Assembly: GCA_001310415.1 (NCBI GenBank)
Contig: BAXE01000030.1
Span: 1-64,000, forward strand
DNA: 64,000 nt
Direction: 5' to 3'
Source of the DNA: Enterovibrio sp. JCM 19048
GTDB taxonomy: Bacteria > Pseudomonadota > Gammaproteobacteria > Enterobacterales > Vibrionaceae
A model generated the notes under the pieces. That model worked only from the letters and a program-made list of their open reading frames with translations. It was not told the DNA's origin and did not search any database. Positions 52,239 through 61,529 of the stretch are shown in pieces. Position 1 is the first letter of the stretch, and every line of letters begins with the position of its first letter. The translations under genes were made by a program, and so were the position numbers.

Positions 52239-52991
52239 TCAGCTCAGGCTATCCAGGGCTTTTAAGTAAGCATCCTCTATTCTCTGCATGTCCAAGCGTT
52301 GCAGGAGTGCTTTTGACTCTTCACTGAGCGGTTTTGGTTTGATTATTTTCCCGGTCGTTATATTGGAAGAAGGATCGCCAATGCCGCCCTTTCCGGTGTC
52401 TTTGTAGGTATCGTAGTTTTCTGACAATGGCTGAGTTAAGCCAAGGAAGGTGGTGATATCAGATAAGGTTTCTTGTGTGTTGTTGGCCAGTTTCTCAGAT
52501 GAAATGTAAATTTTGTCACCTTCAAATTTATGCCAACTATCAACCATATACTCTGTTCTCTCTACATAGTAATCCTCTAGCCTTTTGACGGTATCCAGCG
52601 AATTTTTGTCTGACAGGTGCATTTTTATCATGCTGACCATGGTTTGCTCGGGTTGCCGCAAGAGAAAGATATAAGAGGGCAATGTCTTAAAAATGCGCTC
52701 ATCAATGATTAGCTTGCTGTGCAAGAGCTTATCAAGGAGATAGTCTGCACTCTCAAAGCTATCATTCTCCCTATAGAGGCTTGCCCGGGTTTTAAACAGG
52801 TGGATTTTCTTTGTATAGGAAGAATGAAGTTCACGATGACCGCAGATCTGCTGGTGGGACGCTAGAACATGGCTTAATAATGTACTTCTTGACCGCATAT
52901 GACTGATGATGAACACATTTTTTTTGTCTTCGAGAGAGCGGTTAAAGTGAGAAAGAAAGTTCCAGTATCTTTTTACTTTGTCTGCATTCAT
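52239..52991 (-). CDS. Sulfotransferase-family protein
   Basis: A 250-residue intact protein. FIISHMRSRSTLLSHVLASH is a PAPS-binding loop of the Ser/Arg type, and YIFLLRQPEQTMVSMIKMH the 3'-phosphate-binding strand. Distinct from the sulfotransferase at 36115. It lies 21 bases after the next upstream gene (a DXD glycosyltransferase) in one operon. Confidence 0.8.
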   Translation of the reverse strand: MNADKVKRYWNFLSHFNRSLEDKKNVFIISHMRSRSTLLSHVLASHQQICGHRELHSSYTKKIHLFKTRASLYRENDSFESADYLLDKLLHSKLIIDERIFKTLPSYIFLLRQPEQTMVSMIKMHLSDKNSLDTVKRLEDYYVERTEYMVDSWHKFEGDKIYISSEKLANNTQETLSDITTFLGLTQPLSENYDTYKDTGKGGIGDPSSNITTGKIIKPKPLSEESKALLQRLDMQRIEDAYLKALDSLS

Positions 52992-53012
52992 GTTGTTAAG
53001 CCTTTGACTTCT

Positions 53013-53963
53013 TCACATTAGCTTTGGAAGTACGCGTTTCACCGCTTCGGTATACACAGCGTTTGAGAATCTGGATGCACCGATAAAATGGATCAAAGAC
53101 ACCTTACCGATATATCCCGCAAGACCTTTGATACCGGAGGCATACTTGGGAAACTCATGGTTTTGATATTTCGGCCATTTTAATACGCGGCTGTTGGGAT
53201 ACAGCGACTGCATCACGTTGCTGGAAAATTGCTCGCTTCCCCACTCATTCCATTTCTCTTTCCCCAGGCTACCTTCCATTATTTCGCTGACCTGACACAG
53301 TTTCTCCCGTAAATTCGAGCCTTTAGGAAAGCCTGTGAAAGCGGCACATCCACGGATGTAGTGCGTCAAGCCAAGTGTTTTCAATGCAGGAAGATTCATT
53401 TCTGCCTGTGACTGGATGTGTGCATTATTCCAGCTTCCAGCCAAGGTCGACATGTAGTCAATCAACACTGGCTCGGCAAACATGGGAGAGCCGACAGTGA
53501 ACCCCTGGTTGTCGATGACATGCTGGTAGATCTCCGGCACAGCACCAAACGTGACAGTGTCACTATCTAGTTGTATGACATAGTATTCATCAGTCCGGCT
53601 CAGAACATAATGAAGCCGCTCCCAGCAGGCACCTGTTGGACAATTGAACACGTCGATTTCACCGATATCGACAACGGTCAGGTTTTCGATGTGGGTGTTA
53701 AGCAGGGATAGATCATCCGGGGTCAAACTGCCGTCGTTGACGATTTCGATTTTGCATGGCCCGTATTGTAAGACGAAGGATTTGACGGCAAGAAGGTACA
53801 TCTCAACCGCCACATGGTGGACTTGTGTAACAACCAAAGTTTGGGCGCTTTCTATGCTTTGGATGGGTTTCGTCTTCGTGACGTCCGCCATAGCTTTACT
53901 AAAGAGAAATTGGTTCTTCCGTTTCTCCAATTCAGAAAATCTTTCCCGTAATGCTCTAATCAT
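53013..53963 (-). CDS. Putative GT-A glycosyltransferase
   Basis: A 316-residue intact protein of no clear named family. VIQLDSDTVTFGAV at about residue 130 is a DXD metal/nucleotide-sugar motif, and a late His near VSLIHFIGASR is placed like the HxxG of retaining GT-A enzymes (GT8 type). No membrane segment. Its ATG overlaps the stop of the hddC gene (ATGA). Confidence 0.7.
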   Translation of the reverse strand: MIRALRERFSELEKRKNQFLFSKAMADVTKTKPIQSIESAQTLVVTQVHHVAVEMYLLAVKSFVLQYGPCKIEIVNDGSLTPDDLSLLNTHIENLTVVDIGEIDVFNCPTGACWERLHYVLSRTDEYYVIQLDSDTVTFGAVPEIYQHVIDNQGFTVGSPMFAEPVLIDYMSTLAGSWNNAHIQSQAEMNLPALKTLGLTHYIRGCAAFTGFPKGSNLREKLCQVSEIMEGSLGKEKWNEWGSEQFSSNVMQSLYPNSRVLKWPKYQNHEFPKYASGIKGLAGYIGKVSLIHFIGASRFSNAVYTEAVKRVLPKLM

Positions 53964-54702
53964 ATCCCTGTGTTTCGCCCGTGTTTGTTAGGCTCTCCGA
54001 AGTCGATTTGCGCTTTTTTAAAGTCTTCCGGTATACCGATATCGATGAAGTACCTTTGGTTACGCAGCCGTAAAGGCGGTGGGTGGATACAATCTTCATT
54101 AAGACGTCGTTTTCAAAGGAGAAAACATCGCCTTTTGGGAGATCATCGATCAGGCGCGGGCTTAAGAGGTATACACCAGCATTGATAAGTCCAGGACTGC
54201 CTTGTTGTTTCTCTTCAAAGCGTATGACCCTGTTTTCGTCTGTGGTGACGCGTCCATACCGACTGGTGTCTTCGCAGTCTACCAATGTCATGGCAAGGTC
54301 GGCATTTGAAGCCGTCAGGGTTTGGTACATTTCGCTTAAGCTGAAATCGACAAAGGTGTCGCCATTGATAACCAGCACCGCGTTCTCACGATCAGGAATA
54401 CACACATCAATCGCTTGTTTTATCGCACCGCCAGTGCCCAGCGGTTTTTGCTCAATCGAGTAGCGTATGGCCATGTCTTGGTAGTGGTTGCCGAAATGTT
54501 CCGTGATGTGTTCATATTGGTACGAGACGGCGAGTACCACATCCTTCACATTCTGGTCGGCAAGGTAGTCCAGCAGATACTCAAGAAAGGGTCTGCCAGC
54601 GACATCGACCATAGGTTTTGGCAATCCACCTGAGAATTCACGAAGTCTCGTCCCTAGTCCCCCGCACAGAACCACAGCAGTGATCTTATTTGGCGTAGTC
54701 AT
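53960..54702 (-). CDS. hddC: Heptose-1-phosphate guanylyltransferase-like nucleotidyltransferase (frame broken near end)
   Basis: About 247 residues. Seen: the nucleotidyltransferase start VVLCGGLGTRLREFSGGLPK, PLGTGGAIKQA and VINGDTFVDF. Near 54055 one base is lost; the restored frame reads FIDIGIPEDFKKAQ, the family C-terminus, and stops at 53960. Makes GDP-heptose from heptose-1-phosphate in the D,D-heptose pathway; identification rests on the gmhA and hddA neighbours. Confidence 0.85.
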
Positions 54703-55275
54703 TGAAATACTCAGCTTCCACGTACGCGCAGATTATGTGCCGATCAGAATATGGCTTTCCTGGATCCTTGGGGTGTGGTCGGAAGGCACACTGATACAAA
54801 TGTCGCAGGCTTGCTGGATTTTGCCGCCCTTACCTCCCAATCCAATGGTGACCAGGCCTTTCTCCTTGGCGGTTTTGAATGCGGCAAGAATGTTAGGCGA
54901 ATTGCCGGACGTACTGATGCCGATAAAGATGTCTCCGGTCACACCGTTGGCCTCTACTTGGCGGGAAAACAGACGCTCGAAACCGTAGTCGTTACCGATG
55001 GCGGTGAGAATAGATGTGTCTGTCGTCAGGGCCATTGCCGGTAATCCGGGTCTGTCAAACTCAAACCGGCTGACAAATTCGGCGGCAATGTGTTGCGCAT
55101 CAGCCGCGCTGCCGCCGTTACCCGCGATGAGCACCCTGTTACCTTGTTTATAGGCGTCTAAACAAACCCTGACAGCGTCATTGATCGCCTGGAGCGCAGA
55201 CTCGGAAGCCAGAATTGCCTGTTTGGTCTCGATTGACGCTGAAATGTGGTGCTTTATCGTCTCTAAACTGTCCAC
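54686..55275 (-). CDS. gmhA: Phosphoheptose isomerase (frame broken near end)
   Basis: About 196 residues of SIS-fold isomerase converting sedoheptulose-7-phosphate to heptose-7-phosphate. Seen: IAGNGGSAADAQHIAAEF, FERLFSRQVEA, GDIFIGISTSGNSPNILAA and RIQESHILIG. The direct reading stops at 54733; adding one C restores HIICAYVEAEYFND and a stop at 54686 that overlaps hddC. Confidence 0.92.
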
Positions 55276-56290
55276 GATTGCGTGCCCTCGTTAGTGAAAC
55301 GGAAAGGCTGGATGTGCCCATCAAATTCCCGCAATGCCTTTTCGACATCAATGCGGTAAATCGGATCGACAAACAGCATCATAAAGCCCCCGCCACCTGC
55401 ACCGGATATCTTGATGGACTTTGCGCCGGCACTGATGACTTTATCTTCAATCAACTCAATGTGTTTGGTAGAAATGGAGTTTGACGTGGATTTCTTGGCG
55501 TTCCACGCTTCTTTCAGAAGGTCCGCCATGCCATCTATGTTTGATTTGAGCAGACACTCTTTCATTGAATAGGCCAGCTTTTTCACTTCATGCATGGCTT
55601 CCAGCGGTTTATTGTCATCTGAGAGGTATTTTTGACTTGGTCATTGATGATGTCAGCCGAAGATCGCGATACGCCGGTAAAGAACAGCACCATCTGGCTT
55701 TCCAGCTCGTTGATGATGTTTTGACGAATTCGCAATGGATTGACGATCACCCGCCCGTTTTCAAAAAACTCCATGAAATTGAACCCGCCAAAGGTTGTGG
55801 CGTACTGGTCTTGCTTCCCTCCGGCAAGGTTGCAATCAACCCGTTCGATTTCATAGGCAAGACGGGCAACATCGTACTCACCGAGGGGAAGTTTAAGCAG
55901 TTCGTTATATGCGCTGAGTATGGTCACCACCATGGTGGAGGATGATCCTAAACCACTTCCTGGCGGCGCATCAGAGTGCGTGTAGACTTTGACGGGGAGC
56001 GGTTTGTTATCGTTGAAATCGCGCACAATGCGGTTGTAGATAGCCTTATGAAGCTGCAGGTCGCCTTCCAGAGGAATATGTCTCTGCAATGGGCAGTGGA
56101 AGGTTTTCTCAATGTCCTGACCCACAAACGTGATGCCATCCTGATCTTCAAGCAATTCAATGGTGCAATTGGCATACATATCTATGGTGGCATTTAAAAC
56201 ACAACCACCAAAAGTATCGCAGTAAGGTGAAAGATCTGTACCGCCACCGGCAATACCAAGGCGAAGAGGGGAGCGTGAGCGTACCAACAT
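55263..56290 (-). CDS. hddA: D-glycero-D-manno-heptose 7-phosphate kinase (frame broken)
   Basis: GHMP kinase of about 342 residues. Seen: [20 protein letters not shown], the ATP loop [29 protein letters not shown] and the C-terminal [14 protein letters not shown]. The frame breaks near 55625. First gene of the hddA-gmhA-hddC unit, overlapping gmhA by 13 bases. The bisphosphate phosphatase (gmhB) of the pathway is not in this window. Confidence 0.92.
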
Positions 56291-56431
56291 GTCTCAAGTC
56301 CTTTTAAATATATCGCTTTTCACTTATTTACTAAATTGTAGTTAAAGACTAAAAACGGTGTTTTTGCAAATAACCGAGTGTGGTCCTAAAGTTAGCGTTG
56401 ACAATGGATTGTTTAAAAAAGTAGAAGTTTT

Positions 56432-57560
56432 ATGAATGACAAAGAAAAAATACATGTGTGTCATTTAGTATACAGCTTTAATATCGGCGGATTGGAGCGG
56501 GTAATAATTAACTGTATAAACGCTCTGGATAAAGAAAAATACCGGCACTCCATTGTTGCACTGACAAATATTGGCGAATTTATTCAAGAAGTTGATGGGC
56601 AAATTGATTTCTACGCACTGCACAAAAAAGTAGGACACAATTTTTGTGTTCACTGGGAGCTTTATAAGTTATTAAGGTCAATCAAGCCTGATGTCCTTCA
56701 TAGCTACAATCTTTCAACCATTGAGTATCAATGGGTTGCATCACTTCTTAATGTGAACTTACGAGTTCATGCTGAACATGGTCGTGATTCCTATGATGTT
56801 GATGGGAGTGTATGGAAATACAGATTTCTCCGAAAGGCCATGAGTCCGTTTATAAATACTTTCATTGCAGTATCAAAAGATTTATCTGATTGGTTAAGTG
56901 AGGACGTTAACATCCCAAAAAGGAAAGTCAGCCTCATTGCCAATGGGTTGATACGGATTTCTTTTTCCCTGAGCGCAACGGTGTGGCATGCCAGAGAGAG
57001 AGTAAAGGTAAGTTTGTTTTCGGACATGTGTCCAGACTTCATCCGATCAAAAACCAGTCTTTTATCATCGAATGCTTCAAAGCAGCCTGTCTGACCAATC
57101 CATCATTTATGGAAAACTGCGTGCTTGTTTTCGTCGGAGATGGGCCTGAGGAGGAGGCGCTGAGACAGTCTGTCTCGCAGGTTGATTTCTTGCAGGATAA
57201 GGTCATTTTTGTAGGCGCCCAATCAGATGTACGCCGCTACTACCGCGAGTTTGATGTATTTGTGATGGCATCAATAGCAGAAGGTATTCCTATGACATTG
57301 CTGGAAGCGATGTCTGTCGGTGTGCCTCATCTAGTCACCCCTGTTGGGGGATTGCCGAAGTTGTAGAGCGTGACAAAACGGGGTATGTCGTAGAGAGCGA
57401 TGACAATGCAAACTTCATTAAAGCGCTGATTGAAGCCTATCAGGAGAAAGAAAACTTAAGCAAGTTGTCTGCAGAAGCAAGAAACAGGGTTGTATCTCAT
57501 TACAGTCAAAGAAAAATGATCGCGTCTTACGACAGGTTATACAGCATGGTGGGACGATAG
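56432..57560 (+). CDS. Glycosyltransferase family 4, XrtA/PEP-CTERM-associated type (frame broken)
   Basis: About 376 residues. The N-terminal half HLVYSFNIGGLERVIINCIN, then HAEHGRDSYDVDGSVWKYRF, ISKDL-type segment (here VSKDLSDWLSEDV) and NGVDT match the TIGR03088-like sugar transferases of exosortase-A loci. The C-terminal half has GHVSRLHPIKNQ and AEGIPMTLLEAMSVGVP. Breaks near 56950 and 57355. The stop at 57558-57560 is one base before the next small ORF. Confidence 0.87.
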
Positions 57561-57561
57561 T

Positions 57562-57651
57562 ATGGAAAGTCTGTTATATGCTGGGTGTTTAGCCGCACTT
57601 ATCTTTATCTGTATCAGAGCAAAAAAAATTGATGATAAGGACGAGCAATGA
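57562..57651 (+). CDS. 29-residue membrane peptide
   Basis: ATG at 57562 encodes MESLLYAGCLAALIFICI followed by a charged tail RAKKIDDKDEQ. One membrane helix, cytoplasmic charged end. It starts one base after the GT4 stop and its TGA overlaps the next ATG (ATGA), so it fills the gap exactly. Not recognised. Tight packing supports a real gene. Confidence 0.6.
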   Translation: MESLLYAGCLAALIFICIRAKKIDDKDEQ

Positions 57652-59021
57652 GAGACCTAGTATTTATATTGTTCTTTTTTATCATTATCTTTGTTTCATA
57701 CAGAAAGCCATTTATTGCCGTGTCTATTTGGCTGTGGTCTGGATTATTTGTACCCGTCTACTGGCTTTACGGTTTTGCTGAATCATTTCGATATAACTTA
57801 ATCTTCTCTTTGTTTGCGATGGCGACTTACCTGTTCTGCAGGAACAAGCCATCAATTAGGTTTGATGGCATATTTTTACTGGTCATACTTCTATTAATCG
57901 ACACCACCATAACCACAACAACAGCGTTAATCCCCTCTGGAATTCCATGGGTGGTTTGGGACGGCTATTCCAAAGTAATACTTTTGTTTATTTTTATCAC
58001 GTTAACGATGCGGAAGTCCCATCATTTTGACATGCTGATATGGGCCATGGTTTTATCTATCGGCTTCTTCGCTCTGGTAGAGGGGCTCAAATTCGTTAAA
58101 TCATTCGGTGGGCACCAAATTAATGGCCCAGCTGGTCATATTTTGGCGGACAACAACCATATGGCGCTGGCTATATTGGTCATGCTGCCTTTGGTCGTTC
58201 ACCTTATTACGGTAACCCCAGAAAAGTGGTTGCGGGTCGGGCTGGTCATAACGATTTTCATCTGTGTTTTGGCGGTGCTTGGAACAAAGTCGCGCGGCGG
58301 CTTTATCGGTCTGCTTTTTGTCGGTTCGTACTTCTTCTTTAAAAGTAAGCGGAAAGCACGAACATTGATAGCGGTGATTCCCGTGCTGATTGTCGCCATA
58401 AACCTATTACCAAGCTCCTGGTATAGCCGGATGAACACGATAAAGACGGCTGATGAAGACAGTTCGTTTGAAGCGCGTGTCGTTTCGTGGAAAATCCACA
58501 CACTTATGGCATTAGAACGTCCACTTCTCGGTGGAGGATTCAAGGGGCCGCAATATGCGTATGTCTGGCGCTCACTCGCTTTGGACTTTGATGAGCTGAA
58601 TTTCATCCCGTCAGCGCCTGCCGGAGACAAACCTTGGGCCGCCCACAGTATCTATTTTCAGGTGTTAGGCGATCACGGATTCCCCGGGCTTACTCTGTTT
58701 TTACTTATCATTATTCTCGCTTTTCTGAAGCTTTCCTCTGTCGAAAAGTACTTCAGGGGGAGTTGGGAGTCTAACCTGGCGCGAATGCTCAAGGTCTCTC
58801 TTGTCGCCTATTGCGTTGCCGGTGCAGCGGTTTCTATGGCCTACTTTGAGATGTTTTATGTCATTGTCGGCATGGTTGTCTGTTTATCCATTCTGCAAAA
58901 AGACGCAGAAGAGGCAAAAATACCAAAACGTAAAGGTGCTATGACTGGGCGAAAAATCGGCAAACCTGTCGCTGTTAATAGAAAGTCAGCGGTGCAGAGC
59001 AAAGAAGAATTCAAAGGCTAG
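57648..59021 (+). CDS. O-antigen ligase/polymerase-like protein, exosortase-A-associated type
   Basis: A 457-residue intact protein with about 11 membrane helices and a basic C-terminal tail. The start MRDLVFILFFF, the NGPAGHILADNNHMALAI block, GTKSRGGFIGLL and the large periplasmic loop with ARVVSWKIHTLMALERPLLGGG (quoted in part: RPLLGGGFKG) match the O-glycosylation-ligase proteins of XrtA loci (TIGR03097-like). AAGGA precedes the ATG. Polymerises or transfers repeat units in the periplasm. Confidence 0.85.
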   Translation: MRDLVFILFFFIIIFVSYRKPFIAVSIWLWSGLFVPVYWLYGFAESFRYNLIFSLFAMATYLFCRNKPSIRFDGIFLLVILLLIDTTITTTTALIPSGIPWVVWDGYSKVILLFIFITLTMRKSHHFDMLIWAMVLSIGFFALVEGLKFVKSFGGHQINGPAGHILADNNHMALAILVMLPLVVHLITVTPEKWLRVGLVITIFICVLAVLGTKSRGGFIGLLFVGSYFFFKSKRKARTLIAVIPVLIVAINLLPSSWYSRMNTIKTADEDSSFEARVVSWKIHTLMALERPLLGGGFKGPQYAYVWRSLALDFDELNFIPSAPAGDKPWAAHSIYFQVLGDHGFPGLTLFLLIIILAFLKLSSVEKYFRGSWESNLARMLKVSLVAYCVAGAAVSMAYFEMFYVIVGMVVCLSILQKDAEEAKIPKRKGAMTGRKIGKPVAVNRKSAVQSKEEFKG

Positions 59022-59044
59022 CTTTTGTTTTCTCGAAAGCTAGC
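59017..59044. repeat. Inverted repeat overlapping the ligase stop codon
   Basis: GCTAGCTTT (59017-59025) and AAAGCTAGC (59036-59044). No T-run follows on the plus strand, so only a weak or factor-dependent terminator. Confidence 0.45.
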
Positions 59045-59142
59045 ATGCAGATTGATAGAGAAAACATGAAAGGTCTTTAACGCACTATAACTTAATTTAC
59101 TGTAACTCTTTGTTAAGTAAGGTATTAACGGCACGGTTAAAA

Positions 59143-60297
59143 TCAAAAAAGTTCATCGAGATCCTGTTCACGCGTATACAGAACAGGCATATCAGCTTTC
59201 TTCCACCGACCAATTTGCATGATCTGCTGGTTGGTTTTTCCATCCATGGACAAATCCTGGCTCGGCCAATTCGCGCTGAGTGACCACGCCAGGGGCTTTT
59301 TACATCGTCTGGCAATAATGCATCATAGGCACGCTGGAATATTTCATCGACTGCTTTGCCAGAAAGCGGTTTGCGATAAACCACGCCCTGCTCCTCGGCC
59401 ACAAATCTTTTATTCAGTTTTCCCCCTTTCGTTAGAGGGAAAAACAGCAGGCCATTTCGGTCGCGATCGGATTCATCCGTGGTCATTTCATAGGCTTTTA
59501 CCAGAAGTTGGTAGGTATGACTGGACACCTGAAAACGCCCGCCATGTTGGCCATCCGTACCATCATAACTGCCCTTTATGTGGCTGATACGGCCAGTGTA
59601 GTGACCGGATTTTTGGCTGCGTGACAACATAGAAAACGTGACATTGGCCATTTCCGATTCCCGCAACATAGAATCATAAGCTAATGATATAAAAGCCAAA
59701 TCTCTAACATCTCTCGGTTTGACACTGTCACCCCAAATCACATTCAATTCCGACAAATGATGGCGGCGAAAAGGGCTCTGTTGGTGGACCATATACCTTG
59801 CCGCGCTGCGGTATTGCGGATTGCTTTCATCGTTGCTTGATACGTTTGATTTTTGTGATATCTGTGATTTCGGCAATTTGATGTAAGAGAGAAATGCTGC
59901 TCAAGTGACTGGCAATACTCGATGGCTTAAGGCTTTTTCCAAAATCCACTTGCAGCGCTTTGGTTCGCCCTTTGCTTTCCAGAAATTCCAGATATTCGCT
60001 GACATGGAATGGCGCGATCGGCAAGGTCGGGATGTTTTTCGCCATACACCACCGGCGGTAAAACCGGAAGTTGTGCAGGTATTGGCGCAATGAATGAGGA
60101 GATTGACCAGTGGCGGTACTGAGGAAACTGTCTATGCCAAGGTTGGCATTGTGAATTTGCTCGGTAGACAAATTCGCAGCAGCTCCGATACTGAACAGTT
60201 CAGAACGAAGCGCCGTCACAAGCTCTGCGTAACGTTGCTTTAACCTCGGGTCGGTCAATCGCCGGGTGACGGTTTCCACAAACTGCTCATCCGGCAA
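59143..60297 (-). CDS. Tyrosine recombinase / site-specific integrase (frame broken)
   Basis: About 385 residues. N-terminal SAM-like domain (SLRQYLHNFRFYRRWCMAK), then catalytic Arg in YDSMLRESEM, WRGHSARIG (HxxR), and after frame correction IMQIGRWKKADMPVLYTRE with the nucleophile Tyr, ending at 59143. Breaks near 59830 and 59270. The start is uncertain: TTG at 60297, or the ATG at 60341 if there is a further frame error. It lacks the extra domain of integron integrases as far as I can see. Lies alone beside the EPS operon. Confidence 0.85.
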
Positions 60298-60590
60298 CTG
60301 AGAACCAACTGGGTACCAGGACTGTAAGGTGTCAGTGTCATATCAAATATCGCCGAAAGTGTTGTCAGTGACTGCGTGAATTTTCCTAGCAAAGAGCCAG
60401 AACAACTTCTCAAACAAAAATGTGACAGCGTCACGCACACAGACAGCCATCGAAGTGAGTTTTAAGTAACATAACGGCAATTATATTACCTAATACATGA
60501 TATTGAAAGAAAGTGGCTTGTGGCTTGCGGTATGCTCTAGCAACCCAGATACCGTGTTTGCCTATTAATTTGGTGTCACTTTGTATACGG

Positions 60591-60598
60591 CCATGTCA
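60591..60598 (+). promoter_or_regulatory. Candidate PrsR box upstream of PEP-CTERM gene 4
   Basis: CCATGTCA matches TCACGTCA in six of eight positions and ends exactly 65 bases before the promoter GG at 60663. Confidence 0.4.
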
Positions 60599-60661
60599 GA
60601 ATTTTTAACGGCTCAGTTAAGTGGTTATTTTAAAGTCATATATATCAGTGTGTTAATCATA

Positions 60662-60678
60662 TGGTATGCAACTTGCTT
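60662..60678 (+). promoter_or_regulatory. Sigma-54 promoter of PEP-CTERM gene 4
   Basis: TGGTATGCAACTTGCTT: GG at 60663-60664, ten bases, GC at 60675-60676, with the full TTGC. The ATG lies 58 bases further. Confidence 0.75.
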
Positions 60679-60733
60679 TTGACTTATTGATAAGAGATGA
60701 CTGTTAAGAAGTTAAAGGACTGAGGAAGCAGGT

Positions 60734-61438
60734 ATGGGAAAGCTATACGCCACTGTTGTAACTACGCTTCTCGTGACGAGTTTGTGGGCGGGTGTTGCTC
60801 AAGCAGGGATCATTACTGCCACGTTTAATGGCTATGAAAACAACCTGAAAGACAGCGCAACGGTAACCACCAATGGTGGTACAAGTACCATGCGAACTAA
60901 TGCTGGATTGTTCAACTGGACAAATGAAGGTACGGGTGATGTATTCCAAACATTTTGTATCGAGCTAAGCCAATATATCCAACAGGGACAAACGTATAAT
61001 TACTCCCTTTTTCAGGCTTCTGATCCTTCGAATGGATTGGGCTCAGTTGAGGATTATGTTGGGCGCTTATATACCAATGCCTTTGATTTAATCGGCAATG
61101 TTTCTGCGAGAGCGGCTGCTTTCCAGCTGGCACTATGGGAAATTGTCCACGAAACATCAGGCGTATACAGTTTAAATAGCGGTTCGTTCCAGGTGGTCTC
61201 TACTGGCAATGCCAACTCTGAATTATGGGCAAGTAGCTATCTGAATAGTTTGGATTCATGGACCAGCAATTACACCATGAACATCATTCGATCTGATACC
61301 CAGCAAGATCAACTTATTGTAGGCGGGCAAAATGGACCCACGCCTATTTCAGAGCCCGAAACCTTGGGTTTATTTGGCTTGATTCTTCTTTGTATCGGTG
61401 TGCTTTCACGTAAGAGAAGAGTGTCCGGCTTATCGTAA
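60734..61438 (+). CDS. PEP-CTERM sorting domain protein 4
   Basis: A 234-residue intact secreted protein. Signal peptide to AGVAQAG; FCIELSQYIQQGQTYNY and AAFQLALWEIVHETSG are common in a PEP-CTERM subgroup with a thioester-like Cys/Gln pattern. C-terminal SEPETLGLFGLILLCIGVL then RKRRVSGLS, with S-E-P-E replacing the usual V-P-E-P: still a sorting signal but with the first Pro missing. Monocistronic, with its own sigma-54 promoter. Confidence 0.85.
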   Translation: MGKLYATVVTTLLVTSLWAGVAQAGIITATFNGYENNLKDSATVTTNGGTSTMRTNAGLFNWTNEGTGDVFQTFCIELSQYIQQGQTYNYSLFQASDPSNGLGSVEDYVGRLYTNAFDLIGNVSARAAAFQLALWEIVHETSGVYSLNSGSFQVVSTGNANSELWASSYLNSLDSWTSNYTMNIIRSDTQQDQLIVGGQNGPTPISEPETLGLFGLILLCIGVLSRKRRVSGLS

Positions 61439-61453
61439 AAAATTCAAATCTGT

Positions 61454-61482
61454 AAAGCCTTCAGTCTATGCTGAAGCTTTTA
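61454..61482 (+). terminator. Terminator after PEP-CTERM gene 4
   Basis: AAAGCCTTCAG and CTGAAGCTTT pair with a single bulged C, followed by TTAAGTT. Moderate strength. Confidence 0.5.
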
Positions 61483-61529
61483 AGTTAATGTGCTTTTGAA
61501 TAATCATTTCTTTTTCTGAAATATAAAAT

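Larger units (their letters stand above)
60298..60733. other. Upstream region of PEP-CTERM gene 4
   Basis: A gene-free stretch with a sigma-54 promoter at 60662-60678 and the box at 60591. A second GG-N10-GC (TGGCTTGTGGCTTGCGG, at about 60515-60531) lies farther up and is probably fortuitous given its distance of 200 bases. Confidence 0.55.

Noticed and set aside
59143..60297. Recombinase as the integron integrase for the cassette at 39564
   Set aside because: It lies 19 kb away, no attI or promoter signature adjoins it, and the integron-specific extra domain is not apparent.
60515..60531. Second sigma-54 promoter for PEP-CTERM gene 4
   Set aside because: It fits GG-N10-GC but lies about 200 bases from the gene, and a better placed site exists at 60662.
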